A DNA stretch of 26,837 nucleotides, from assembly GCA_964567665.1 (NCBI GenBank), contig CAZMNN010000035.1, positions 1 through 26,837 on the forward strand, given 5' to 3'. Origin of the DNA: UBA1731 sp964567665. GTDB taxonomy: Bacteria > Verrucomicrobiota > Kiritimatiellia > RFP12 > UBA1067. The notes below the pieces were generated by a model. It did no database searches. It saw only the letters and a list, made by a program, of their open reading frames with translations, and was not told the origin of the DNA. Each line of letters begins with the position of its first letter. Positions within the stretch are counted from its first letter, which is position 1. This document shows, piece by piece, positions 6,969-14,572 of the stretch. A program made the translations under genes and the position numbers.

Positions 6969-7779
6969 TCCGCAGCGTCTGCAGAGATGGTGCTCTGCCC
7001 GCCGCATGGCTGGCGCGAAGATCGCTCTTGTGCCGACAATGGGTGCGCTGCACGAAGGCCATCTTTCGCTGATTGCCGCCGCCAAGCGGGCCGGCGCGGA
7101 CGAGATCGTCGTGTCTGTGTTCGTGAACCCCACCCAGTTCGGTCCGAACGAAGACTACGCAAAGTACCCGCGCACGGCGAAGGCCGATTCCGCAAAGTGC
7201 CGCAAGGCGGGCGCGACGGCGATATTCTTCCCGACGCCGTCCAACATGTACGCCGCCGACCATTCCGTGTGGGTGGAGGAGGATGGCGCACTTTCCGGGT
7301 GCCTGTGCGGGGCGCGTCGTCCCGGACATTTCCGTGGGGTTTGCACCGTCGTCGCAAAGCTGTTCAATCTGGCGCACCCGCACATCGCGGTGTTCGGGCA
7401 GAAGGATTTTCAGCAGGCCGCAATCATCAAGCGCATGGTGCGCGACCTCAACTTCGATATCGACATAGTTGTCGCTCCGATCATCAGGGAGGCATCCGGG
7501 CTTGCGCGGTCGTCCCGCAACGAATATCTTTCGGCGGATGAGCGTGAACGCGCCCTTGCCATTTCGCAGTCCCTTGCCGCTCTCAAGCCCGGCCCGTGGG
7601 CGAAGCAGCGGCGCATGGTCGAGCGCAATCTCGCGGACGGCGGACTGAAGGTCGATTACGTGGAGGCGGTTGACGCCGAAACGCTCAAGCCGGTGAAGTC
7701 GGTGCGCAAGGGCGTGGCTGTTCTTGTCGCCGTGTACGACGGCAAGACGAGGCTGATAGACAACCGCCTGTTCACATGA
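6952..7779 (+). CDS. panC: Pantothenate synthetase
   Basis: A 275-residue enzyme that joins pantoate and beta-alanine with ATP to make pantothenate, the coenzyme A precursor. Signature stretches are present: VPTMGALHEGH (27-37, the HIGH-like ATP site), VSVFVNPTQFGPNEDYAKYPR, GHFRGVCTVVAKLFN, FGQKDFQQ and REASGLARSSRNEYLS (family usual: READGLAxSSRN, so Asp is replaced by Ser here). The start at 6952 is internal to the longer open frame: residues before it are Arg/Thr-rich shadow sequence, and the protein then starts in register with the family. It lies inside the end of the ABC ATPase gene, so expression is coupled. No panB or panD is in the window. Confidence 0.95.
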   Translation: MKTFTDPQRLQRWCSARRMAGAKIALVPTMGALHEGHLSLIAAAKRAGADEIVVSVFVNPTQFGPNEDYAKYPRTAKADSAKCRKAGATAIFFPTPSNMYAADHSVWVEEDGALSGCLCGARRPGHFRGVCTVVAKLFNLAHPHIAVFGQKDFQQAAIIKRMVRDLNFDIDIVVAPIIREASGLARSSRNEYLSADERERALAISQSLAALKPGPWAKQRRMVERNLADGGLKVDYVEAVDAETLKPVKSVRKGVAVLVAVYDGKTRLIDNRLFT

Positions 7780-7837
7780 CGCGCTGACGTTGAGGCGGCG
7801 AAGGCATTTCATCATTTAAGCATCAGGAGAGGAAACA

Positions 7838-8716
7838 ATGAAACTTCAGGGAACAATCACTGCGATGGTCACGCCATTCGCCAAGGACGGCTCCGTCGAC
7901 TACGGACGCCTTGCGGAGTTCGTCGATTGGCAGTGCAGAAACGGCGTAGAGGGGCTTTGCCCCGTCGGCACGACAGGCGAATCGCCCACATTGGATCATG
8001 TCGAGCACCACAAGGTGATTGAGGAGACGATCAAGAGCGCAAACGGGCGAGTGAAGATAATCGCCGGCACGGGCGCCAATTCGACGGCCGAGGCGGTGTC
8101 ACTCACGAAGGCCGCCATCGCGATGGGCGGTGCGGACGCCTGCTTGCAGGTGACTCCGTACTACAACAAGCCGAACGCCGAGGGGCTGTACCGCCATTTC
8201 ATGACAATCGCCGACCTTGGTCTGCCCGTTGTGCTGTACAACGTGCCGGGTCGCGCCGGACGCGAGCTGCCGATCGACGTCGTCGTGCGCCTTTCCGCCC
8301 ATCCGAACATAGTTGCGATCAAGGAGGCCGCCGGCTCCGTCGAGCGTGTGAGCGCACTCAAGACGCGCTGTCCCGACCTGACCGTCCTTTCGGGCGATGA
8401 TTCCCTCGCGCTTCCCATGATCTCCGTCGGCGCCTCCGGCGTGATATCTGTGGCCTCGGACGTGATGCCGCGTGAGGTGAGCGACTTCGTGCGCACCGCG
8501 CTCGCCGGCGACATGGCGACGGCGCGTACGCTGCACCTCAAGTACTACAGGCTGTTCCACAATCTCTTCATCGACACCAATCCGGTCATGGTGAAGGAGG
8601 CTCTTGCCATGCTCGGCAAGATCGACCTCGCGTACCGTCTGCCGCTCTGCGAGACTACGGCTGCGAACCGCGCCGAAATGGCCGACACCCTCAAGGAGCT
8701 GGGGGTGCTGAAATGA
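7838..8716 (+). CDS. dapA: 4-hydroxy-tetrahydrodipicolinate synthase
   Basis: A 292-residue TIM-barrel enzyme condensing pyruvate and aspartate semialdehyde, the first committed step to diaminopimelate and lysine. It opens with GTITAMVTPFAKDGSVD, has the GTTGESPTL motif, Tyr134 in VLYNVPGRAG and the Schiff-base lysine Lys162 in VAIKEAAG. Length and motifs are those of a normal active enzyme. AGGAG 8 nt upstream supports the start. Its stop overlaps dapB by ATGA, and the pair supplies meso-diaminopimelate, which fits a peptidoglycan-bearing Gram-negative-type envelope. Confusion with related N-acetylneuraminate lyase is unlikely given the dapB neighbour. Confidence 0.95.
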   Translation: MKLQGTITAMVTPFAKDGSVDYGRLAEFVDWQCRNGVEGLCPVGTTGESPTLDHVEHHKVIEETIKSANGRVKIIAGTGANSTAEAVSLTKAAIAMGGADACLQVTPYYNKPNAEGLYRHFMTIADLGLPVVLYNVPGRAGRELPIDVVVRLSAHPNIVAIKEAAGSVERVSALKTRCPDLTVLSGDDSLALPMISVGASGVISVASDVMPREVSDFVRTALAGDMATARTLHLKYYRLFHNLFIDTNPVMVKEALAMLGKIDLAYRLPLCETTAANRAEMADTLKELGVLK

Positions 8717-9444
8717 AGGTCGCGATACTTGGTGCGGCAGGCCGCATGGGGCATATGCTCTGCGATCTGGTGGACAGGTCGGAGACGCTTGAGCTTGTCG
8801 CCAAGTGCGACATACGCGAAGACTATCCGCGCACATGGCCTGCCGGGACGGAGGCGGTGATCGACTTCACGTTCCACGAGGCTGTTCCTGCGAACATAGC
8901 GAAGGCCGCAGAGGATGGCGTTGCGTACGTGCTTGGCACAACCGGTCTGACCGCCGAGGAGCAGGGCGCGGTCGATGCGGCGGCGAAGCGCATCCCGGTC
9001 GTGCAGAGCGGAAACTTCTCCCTCGGAATCAACCTTCTGCTTGGGCTTGTGAGAAAGGCGTCGGAGATACTCGGCGAGGAGTACGACTGCGAAGTGGTCG
9101 AGATGCACCATCGCCACAAGAAGGACGCACCGTCCGGCACGGCGCTGATGCTTGCGAAGTCCGCCGCCGCAGGGCGCGGACAGAACTTCGACGACGTTTC
9201 GGTGTTCGGACGCGAAGGCATCATCGGTGAGCGTCCTGTCGGTGAAATCGCGGTTCACGCCGTGCGCGGCGGCAGCGTCATCGGCGACCACACCGTGATG
9301 TTCGCGGGAGACGTCGAACGCATTGAACTTGTCCACAAGGCCCAGACCCGCGAGGCGTTCGCGGCGGGGGCGCTTCGCGCCGCGCAGTGGGCGAGCGGAA
9401 GGAAGCCTGGCCTGTACAATATGCGAGACGTGCTTGGCCTGTGA
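8713..9444 (+). CDS. dapB: 4-hydroxy-tetrahydrodipicolinate reductase
   Basis: A 243-residue NAD(P)H-dependent reductase acting directly after DapA. The nucleotide-binding fold starts with VAILGAAGRMGH; then come DFTFHEA, LGTTGLTAEEQ, QSGNFSLGINLL, and the catalytic segment EMHHRHKKDAPSGTA with the family's His and Lys. The end has GDHTVMFAGDVERIELVHKA, also family-typical. It is somewhat short in the N-terminal domain (E. coli DapB is about 270 residues), as in many phyla. Start ATG forms ATGA with the dapA stop, so the two are translated together. Confidence 0.95.
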   Translation: MKVAILGAAGRMGHMLCDLVDRSETLELVAKCDIREDYPRTWPAGTEAVIDFTFHEAVPANIAKAAEDGVAYVLGTTGLTAEEQGAVDAAAKRIPVVQSGNFSLGINLLLGLVRKASEILGEEYDCEVVEMHHRHKKDAPSGTALMLAKSAAAGRGQNFDDVSVFGREGIIGERPVGEIAVHAVRGGSVIGDHTVMFAGDVERIELVHKAQTREAFAAGALRAAQWASGRKPGLYNMRDVLGL

Positions 9445-9477
9445 GATTTCCGGACGGAACGCTGAACGGTTGAACGG

Positions 9478-10062
9478 ATGAAGATTGTCGCAGGACTTGG
9501 AAATCCCGGCAGGGAATACGAATCGACGCCTCACTCCATCGGGTTCGAGGTGGCGGACGCCGTTGCGCGGGAGATGGGCGAGACGTTCAGGCGGTCTGCG
9601 TCCGGCAAGGGCGACTTCGCAGAAGGGCGTTTCGCCGGCGGCAAGGTTCTTGTGGTGAAGCCGATGACGTTCATGAACCTTTCGGGGGACTGCATCGCGC
9701 CAGCCGTGAAGTACCGCAACGCATCGCCGGCCGATCTTGTGGTGATATCGGACGACATAGACCTCCCCGTCGGGCGCATACGCATACGCAAGGGCGGAAG
9801 CGCCGGCGGACACAACGGACTGAAGTCCGTCATCGAACGGCTTGGATCGCCGGATTTCGTGCGGGTGCGCATAGGTGTCGGAAGAAACCGCAACGACCGC
9901 AGCGAAGTGATCGGACACGTTCTCGGAAAGTTTTCTCCAGAGGTTCGCAGACAGATGGACGAGAAGATAGTTCCTTCCGCCGTGAAGGCCGTGGAGCAGG
10001 TGCTGTCGGATGGACCTGATGCCGCTATGAACGTCTGGAACGGACAGGATCTGTGTGCATAG
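9478..10062 (+). CDS. pth: Peptidyl-tRNA hydrolase
   Basis: A 194-residue enzyme that recycles peptidyl-tRNA released from stalled ribosomes. It starts with VAGLGNPGREYESTPHSIGF (His19 is the catalytic His) and continues with KPMTFMNLSG (Asn of the substrate pocket), VVISDDIDLPVGRIRIRKGGSAGGHNGLKS (Asp and Asn of the active site) and RVRIGVGR. The family signature usually reads T-R-H-N before the glycine; here it is T-P-H-S, a change beside the active His with the other active residues intact. It lies 33 bp after dapB, probably in the same operon, and 36 bp before an exported hydrolase gene. Confidence 0.95.
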   Translation: MKIVAGLGNPGREYESTPHSIGFEVADAVAREMGETFRRSASGKGDFAEGRFAGGKVLVVKPMTFMNLSGDCIAPAVKYRNASPADLVVISDDIDLPVGRIRIRKGGSAGGHNGLKSVIERLGSPDFVRVRIGVGRNRNDRSEVIGHVLGKFSPEVRRQMDEKIVPSAVKAVEQVLSDGPDAAMNVWNGQDLCA

Positions 10063-10098
10063 GCGTAGTTGCATTGACATGAAAAGGAGAACAGAGCG

Positions 10099-11337
10099 AT
10101 GAACAGAATGGTTGTGCTTACGTTTGCGGTTGCCGCATCCATGGGGCTTTCTGCTGCGGCAGATGGCGAGGCGGCGCTCGAAAAGAGTCTGCCGTCCGTA
10201 TTCGGAAAGGCGGCGGCGCACTACCGCGCACTTGATGCGTCGGCGGCGCAGCGCATGAAGGACGCAAAGGGCAAGGCGCGTCTGCCGCACGGCTTCAAGC
10301 GGACGAAGGCCGGAAATGCGGAACTCGATATGCGCGAAATCTACGAATGGACATCCGGACACTTCCCCGGCTCTCTCTGGTATCTCTACGAGGCAACAGG
10401 AGAGACGTTCTTCCGCGACCGCGCAACGGTCTGGACTGAACTTCTGGAGCCGGTTGCGGACTATGACGGCAACCATGACGTCGGCTTCATGACGTACTGC
10501 TCGTACGGAAACGCCAGACGGCTTCTCAAGACGGACAGGTATGATGCAATCCTCTGCCGTGCGGCGGATTCGCTCTGCCGCCGCTATTCGCCGTTGCTCG
10601 GTCTTATCCGCAGCTGGGGGCGCATCGACGACAAGGATCACTTCCTCGTGATCCCGGACAACATGATGAACCTTGAGCTGCTGATGTTCGCGTCAAAGAG
10701 TTCCGGCAACCCGCGCTTCGCCGACATCGCAAGGTCGCACGCCACGAAGACGATATCGAACCATTTTCGCGACGACGGCGGTACGTACCACGTACTTGAC
10801 TACGATCAGCGTCCGGGGTTCGTAGGTTCAGTCCAGGACATCCGCCGCGGGCAGGGGCTTTCGTGCCGGACGGCGTGGAGCAGAGGGCAGTCCTGGGCGA
10901 TCTACGGCTATACGATGATGTATCGTGAGACAAAGGATCCGGCGTACCTTTCCTTTGCGCAGAAAGTCGCTGATTTTGCGATCAACAATCCGAACATGCC
11001 GGAGGACGGCATCCCGCACTGGGACTACGGCGCACCGGGCGAGGAGCGCGACTCCTCCGCCGGTTCAATCATGGCGTCTGGTCTGCTTGAACTTTCAACT
11101 TTCGTCAAGGGCAAGAAGGGCGCGGAATACAGGGCGTTCGCGGTCAAGCAGCTGACGTCGCTTTCCTCTCCCGCCTATTTCTCCGAGGGTGATGAGGTCG
11201 GCCACTTCCTTCTCAAGCATGGCGTAGGCCACAAGCCCGGACACTCTGAGGTCGATACGCCGCTCAACTATGGCGACTACTATTTCCTTGAGGGGCTGCT
11301 GCGCTTCAGGAAACTGCGCGTTGACGGCAGTCTGTAA
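10099..11337 (+). CDS. Exported GH88 unsaturated glucuronyl hydrolase
   Basis: A 412-residue protein with a Sec signal peptide (about residues 1-20, VVLTFAVAASMGLSAAA) and the six-hairpin barrel of family GH88. The two catalytic aspartates of the family are visible: Asp127 in NHDVGF and Asp187 in DNMMNLELL. Substrate-site aromatics occur in TSGHFPGSLWYL and SRGQSWAIYGY. GH88 enzymes hydrate the 4,5-unsaturated uronic acid left by polysaccharide lyases, for example on glycosaminoglycan fragments, so an upstream lyase must exist elsewhere. AAGGAG 9 nt upstream supports the start. Family GH105 is related but the DNMMN and GHFPGS motifs fit GH88. Whether the sugar is sulphated cannot be told. Confidence 0.9.
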   Translation: MNRMVVLTFAVAASMGLSAAADGEAALEKSLPSVFGKAAAHYRALDASAAQRMKDAKGKARLPHGFKRTKAGNAELDMREIYEWTSGHFPGSLWYLYEATGETFFRDRATVWTELLEPVADYDGNHDVGFMTYCSYGNARRLLKTDRYDAILCRAADSLCRRYSPLLGLIRSWGRIDDKDHFLVIPDNMMNLELLMFASKSSGNPRFADIARSHATKTISNHFRDDGGTYHVLDYDQRPGFVGSVQDIRRGQGLSCRTAWSRGQSWAIYGYTMMYRETKDPAYLSFAQKVADFAINNPNMPEDGIPHWDYGAPGEERDSSAGSIMASGLLELSTFVKGKKGAEYRAFAVKQLTSLSSPAYFSEGDEVGHFLLKHGVGHKPGHSEVDTPLNYGDYYFLEGLLRFRKLRVDGSL

Positions 11338-11352
11338 TCGGGTGCTTCGCCG

Positions 11353-11688
11353 ATGACCCTCGGAGAGGTGACTGAAAAGGTCGGCGGCAGGATTGCCGTC
11401 GATGTGCCCGGTGCGGAGGTGTCTTGCGCATACTCCGGCGATCTGCTCTCCGATGTGATGGCTCATGCCGGAGACGGCGCGGCGCTCATCACCGTGCAGA
11501 ACCACCTGAACACGATAGCGGTGTGCACCCTCGTGGGCATACCGCTGATAGTTGTCTGCCACGAACGCCCGGTTCCGCCGGACATGGCGGAGGCGGCGGA
11601 GCGTGAAGGCGTTGCAATCGTCACAACTCCGCTGTCGCAGTATGCCGCCGCATTGGCTCTCAGCGAACTTCCTCCATGCGAGCGGTGA
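11353..11688 (+). CDS. DRTGG-domain protein
   Basis: A 111-residue stand-alone DRTGG domain. It reads TLGEVTEKVGGRIAV, then CAYSGDLLSDVMAHAGDGAALITVQNHLNTIAV, where SGDLLSDVMA and the following T-x-Q-x-H are the family's conserved patch, and ends after EGVAIVTTPLSQY. DRTGG domains bind small ligands or nucleotides. Free-standing copies beside an HATPase protein are known next to [FeFe]-hydrogenase and NuoE/NuoF-like genes in Thermotogae and Clostridia, but no hydrogenase is in this window. It begins 15 bp after the GH88 gene with only a weak ribosome-binding site, and the HATPase gene follows 42 bp later. Confidence 0.85.
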   Translation: MTLGEVTEKVGGRIAVDVPGAEVSCAYSGDLLSDVMAHAGDGAALITVQNHLNTIAVCTLVGIPLIVVCHERPVPPDMAEAAEREGVAIVTTPLSQYAAALALSELPPCER

Positions 11689-11730
11689 ACGGTTCGGGGA
11701 TCGTCGTTCTCAGGAGCCGATGACATCAAA

Positions 11731-12282
11731 ATGCACGCCACGCTGTCAGACATCATTGCGGATACGGCGCAGAACTCGATAGAGGCCGGCGCAAGCAGGG
11801 TGGAGGTGTCCGTCACGGAGGGCGACGGACGCATACGGGTCGAAATCGTCGATGACGGCAAAGGCATGGATGCGGCGACTGCGGAGCGGGCTTTCGATCC
11901 GTTCTGCACCGAAGCCGGAAAGCACGACAGGCGCAAGGTCGGGCTTGGCCTTCCGCTGCTGAAGCAGACGTGCGAGGCCTGCGGCGGCGGAGTTGATCTG
12001 TCGAGCGAAAAGGGCGTGGGCACGAGACTGTCGTACAGTTTCGACGCCGCGAACATCGACCTGCCGCCGATGGGCGACATCGCCGAAACGGTGTTGACGC
12101 TCTTCAACTATCCCGGCGACTTTGAGCTTGTGTTCAGACATTCAAAGGGCGGCGAGACTTACGACGTTTCAAGGCGCGAGCTTGCCGATGCCGTCGGCGG
12201 TCTGGAATCCGTGGAGGGGCTGTCTCTCGCCCGCGAGTTTCTGCAATCGCAGGAGAGCGCGCTTTCGCATCCGGCGGTTTGA
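11731..12282 (+). CDS. HATPase (histidine-kinase-like ATPase) protein, hydrogenase-associated type
   Basis: A 183-residue protein with a GHKL ATPase fold and no phospho-acceptor His domain. The N-box is IIADTAQNSIEAGAS (Asn15), the G1 box IVDDGKGMD, then KVGLGLPLLKQTCEACGG and a G2 box EKGVGTRLSYSF. The C-terminal 60 residues (from about 125) are a separate small domain. Such proteins pair with DRTGG proteins; they resemble anti-sigma or signalling ATPases, and their role near hydrogenases is not settled. There is no alternative start: an in-frame stop lies at 11686-11688 and ATG 11731 matches where family members begin. AGGAG lies 14 nt upstream, rather far. Confidence 0.82.
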   Translation: MHATLSDIIADTAQNSIEAGASRVEVSVTEGDGRIRVEIVDDGKGMDAATAERAFDPFCTEAGKHDRRKVGLGLPLLKQTCEACGGGVDLSSEKGVGTRLSYSFDAANIDLPPMGDIAETVLTLFNYPGDFELVFRHSKGGETYDVSRRELADAVGGLESVEGLSLAREFLQSQESALSHPAV

Positions 12283-12288
12283 TATAAT
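12280..12288 (+). promoter_or_regulatory. Extended -10 promoter for the exported GH-D-like gene
   Basis: TG-A-TATAAT at the end of the HATPase gene; no convincing -35, as expected for an extended -10. Transcription would start near 12295, with a leader of about 35 nt carrying AAAGGA 6 nt before the ATG at 12330. Confidence 0.6.
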
Positions 12289-12329
12289 TACCCGGCAATC
12301 ACCATTGACATAACTGTAAAGGAAAAGAC

Positions 12330-14048
12330 ATGATAGACATGAACAGACGTGGGTTTCTTCTTGGTGCGGCGGGTGCGCTCGGCGCTTTGGGCGGCGGATG
12401 TTCAGGCTTTCCGCTCATCGGCGGCGGAAAGCGGAGGCGCGTGATGGACTACTGGTGCACGTGGGAGACGCAGGTCTCCTTCGCAGACCGCGCCCGGCGG
12501 CTGCCGGAGAACAAGGGGCGCGACGTGCGCGACAGCGACTTCATCAACGAGGATCTGCTTTTCGGAAAGCACGCCTGGGTGAAGCTTTTCCCTGGCGCCC
12601 GGCAGGATCTGGTTCTGATGTTCGACGCCGGCTGGGACTATCCCTACGGCACGAACCGCCAGTCGAACGGCGGACGCGGCATATCCGCCTACGGCTCGAT
12701 GACGCCCGATCCCGTGCGCTTCCCTTCGCTGAAGGGGACGAACGTGCAGAAGCTGACCGCACTGCGCCGACGCATTGAGGATGCAGGATGGGGCGGGCTT
12801 GGACTGTGGGTCGCTCCGCAGAAGTGTGGCGAATGGCGCGGTGCGCCGTTTCCGAAGGATGTGCTGATCGAGGACATGAAGTGGAAGCTCGCGGAATCGC
12901 AGGCGGCCGGCATCTCCTACTGGAAGGTCGACATCGGCGTCCATCAGGGCGACATATGGTACTGCCAGACGCTGAGTGCACTTGCGGACGAGTATGCGCC
13001 GGATGTCGTAATCGAACATTCGTGCGCATTCGCGAATCCGATGAACGGCGTGGCGCATCCGCACATCTACGCGGCGAACGTTGAAGGCCCTGAGCGGTTC
13101 ATCGGCAAGACGGGGCGCATGATCGGCGTTCCTGGGTTCGAGCCTTGGGACGGCGTAGATCCCAATGCAATCGAGGTTCCTGCGCGGATGTCTGTGCGCG
13201 AACTGTATCTCGGACTGATGAAAGGGGCGGATTCGTTCCGCTCGTACGATACGCTCTATCCGATGGATGCGCTCGCCGCGCTTGAACGCGGAGTCTTCGA
13301 GCTTCAGTGCGCGGATTCGCTTGGCGCATCCTGCTCGATCAACGTGGAGGACAATCCGCTTATCGGTGCGGCGCTCGGTGTCGGAATCGGCGTGATGCGT
13401 TCCGTCTACAACGAGGAGTACGAGGTTGAGGCGCCGGAACCGCGCAAGCGTCGCATGACGGAGATAACCCGCGCCGTGCGGTGGCATGAGACGGCTCCGG
13501 TTTTCGGAAGCGACGTCGGATGCCCCGTCCGTTTCTCCGAAGAGACTGCCGAGGAGTCCTGGAAGTTCGAGAAGAATTCGACATGGTGGCCGTACGTGTT
13601 CGGCAACACGTACTTCCAGCGTTGCCCGGCCGTCGTGTCGCGTGGCATCGCCCTGCCCAAGGTCGCGTACGGCGGAGGGGAGCGTCCTGCCGTGCTCGCT
13701 TCGCGCAATCCGCTCACCGGTGCGCTAACCGTCGCGTCGCTGCCGTTCCTCACGGTCGGCAAGGGACGGCATACGCCGCCGGCCGAGATTTCGCTCGACG
13801 CCGCGCTTGAGCACGGAACTCCGCTGGGCGTGTTCGGTGACGTGAAGTCCGTCACGCTTCGCGACGGCACCGCCGGAAGGCCGGTGTTCGCGATGGATCT
13901 TGCCGGCGGACGTATGCACGACATCACGGACGTCTGCCGCCGCACGGACGGATTCATCACGATTTCCGGCGAAAGGCTCTCCGTGATCGGACGCGAGATG
14001 AATGCGTCCGGCGACTGCTCGTCCCCCGGCGTAGAGATTGCGGTATAG
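12330..14048 (+). CDS. Tat-type exported lipoprotein, GH-D clan (GH27/GH36-like) glycosidase
   Basis: A 572-residue protein. The N-terminus NRRGFLLGAAGALGALGGGC holds a twin-arginine signal (RRGFLL) and a lipobox ending in Cys, so export is probably folded, by Tat, with lipid anchoring. A TIM barrel follows (about 70-350). FDAGWDYPYG around Asp99, AGWGGLGLWVAP near residue 152 and SYWKVDIG with Asp201 match the strand ends of clan GH-D, where Asp in K-x-D is the nucleophile. The acid/base residue is not identified with certainty. The C-terminus (about 430-572) is a beta domain. AAAGGA 6 nt upstream sets the start. An alpha-galactosidase-like activity is a guess; other alpha-glycosides are equally possible. 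Confidence 0.65.
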   Translation: MIDMNRRGFLLGAAGALGALGGGCSGFPLIGGGKRRRVMDYWCTWETQVSFADRARRLPENKGRDVRDSDFINEDLLFGKHAWVKLFPGARQDLVLMFDAGWDYPYGTNRQSNGGRGISAYGSMTPDPVRFPSLKGTNVQKLTALRRRIEDAGWGGLGLWVAPQKCGEWRGAPFPKDVLIEDMKWKLAESQAAGISYWKVDIGVHQGDIWYCQTLSALADEYAPDVVIEHSCAFANPMNGVAHPHIYAANVEGPERFIGKTGRMIGVPGFEPWDGVDPNAIEVPARMSVRELYLGLMKGADSFRSYDTLYPMDALAALERGVFELQCADSLGASCSINVEDNPLIGAALGVGIGVMRSVYNEEYEVEAPEPRKRRMTEITRAVRWHETAPVFGSDVGCPVRFSEETAEESWKFEKNSTWWPYVFGNTYFQRCPAVVSRGIALPKVAYGGGERPAVLASRNPLTGALTVASLPFLTVGKGRHTPPAEISLDAALEHGTPLGVFGDVKSVTLRDGTAGRPVFAMDLAGGRMHDITDVCRRTDGFITISGERLSVIGREMNASGDCSSPGVEIAV

Positions 14049-14063
14049 CCGCAAATCTCCCAG

Positions 14064-14089
14064 CCGCCGCATTCCGTTGTATGCGGCGG
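14064..14089 (+). terminator. Hairpin after the GH-D-like gene, possible terminator
   Basis: CCGCCGCAT (14064-14072) pairs with ATGCGGCGG (14081-14089), loop TCCGTTGT, starting 15 bp past the stop codon. It has no T run, so it is at best a weak or factor-assisted terminator, or the edge of the repeat block that follows. Confidence 0.35.
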
Positions 14090-14092
14090 GGC

Positions 14093-14248
14093 TTATCCGA
14101 TGGCGATTTGGGCGGCGGGGCGGGACGCCCCGCCCTACCGGGGCAATCTGGTATGGTGATGTGCCAGCCAATTCGGTTGGGCGAAATTCGGTAGGGCGCG
14201 ACGTCAGCCGATTCGGTAGGGCGCGACGTCCCCGTCGCGCCGCAAAGT
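14093..14248. repeat. REP-like tandem repeat, copy A (156 bp)
   Basis: First of two head-to-tail copies at a 156-bp period. It begins TTATCCGATGGCGATTTGGG and contains two GC-rich hairpins: GGCGGGGCG/CGCCCCGCC (14114-14122 with 14126-14134, loop GGA) and GGCGCGACG/CGTCGCGCC (14220-14228 with 14233-14241, loop TCCC). A short core, CGGTAGGGCGCGACGT, occurs twice in the copy, and CGCCCTACCG is its near-inverse. Open frames across it encode only repetitive Arg/Gly text and are not genes. Confidence 0.85.
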
Positions 14249-14400
14249 TTATCCGATGACGATCTGGGCGGCGGGGCGGGACGCCCCGCCCTACCGGGCA
14301 ATCCGGTATGGTGATGTGCCAGTCAATTCGGTTGGGCGAAATTCGGTAGGGCGCGATGTCAGTCAATCCGGTAAGGCGCGACGTCCCCGTCGCGCCGCCG
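14249..14400. repeat. REP-like tandem repeat, copy B (about 152 bp)
   Basis: Second copy, aligned with the first from TTATCCGATGACGATCTGGG. Differences are scattered single bases (for example one G fewer in the CTACCGGG stretch, and GGTAAGGCG in place of GGTAGGGCG). The same two hairpins are kept: 14270-14278 with 14282-14290, and 14375-14383 with 14388-14396. The conserved stems despite substitutions elsewhere suggest the hairpins are the selected part. Confidence 0.85.
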
Positions 14401-14408
14401 ACGGCCGC

Positions 14409-14495
14409 ATGGACGGAGGTGCATCGCAAACTCCCATCCACTACGATTCCGACGGCAACGGCAACGCATTCATGGGAATGATGGACAAACGATAA
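14409..14495 (+). CDS. Possible 28-residue peptide or gene remnant after the repeats
   Basis: ATG at 14409 opens 28 codons ending MGMMDKR. The composition (MDGGASQTPIHYDSDGNGN) is unlike the Arg/Gly text of the repeat frames beside it and looks protein-like. There is no Shine-Dalgarno before the ATG. It could be a small gene, or the C-terminal remnant of a gene whose front was replaced by the repeat block. Nothing in it identifies a family. Confidence 0.2.
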   Translation: MDGGASQTPIHYDSDGNGNAFMGMMDKR

Positions 14496-14503
14496 CCGGA
14501 ATA

Positions 14504-14512
14504 TGATACAAT
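14504..14512 (+). promoter_or_regulatory. Extended -10 element (TGATACAAT)
   Basis: TG-A-TACAAT, identical to the -10 in front of the glycerophosphodiesterase gene. The only nearby start codon is ATG 14523, opening just 17 codons to a TGA at 14574-14576. It may drive a short leader or small RNA upstream of the LamG gene, or be left over from a lost leaderless gene. Confidence 0.35.
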
Positions 14513-14572
14513 ATCTCCCGATATGCGCACAGGAAAGCGTTGTTGGCATAGGTCACGCAATGGTAGCATAGA

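Noticed and set aside
10074..10079. TTGACA before the GH88 gene as a -35
   Set aside because: No acceptable -10 lies 16-18 bp further; the position would fall on the start codon.
8545..10641. 698-codon open frame on the - strand across dapB, pth and GH88
   Set aside because: It runs opposite well-supported genes, its translation is Arg/His/Val-rich with no motif, and GC-rich codon bias often leaves such antisense frames open.
12305..12310. TTGACA before the GH-D-like gene as a -35
   Set aside because: A -10 would overlap the start codon with no match; the extended -10 at 12280-12288 is better.
12402..13487. 361-codon open frame on the - strand
   Set aside because: Antisense to the GH-D-like gene, no recognisable family, no promoter or ribosome-binding site seen.
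13957..14495. Several open frames over the repeat block on both strands
   Set aside because: They translate the REP-like repeats into Arg/Gly/Pro-rich repetitive text, with the same phrases in each copy; no start signals. Only the last 28 codons look different.
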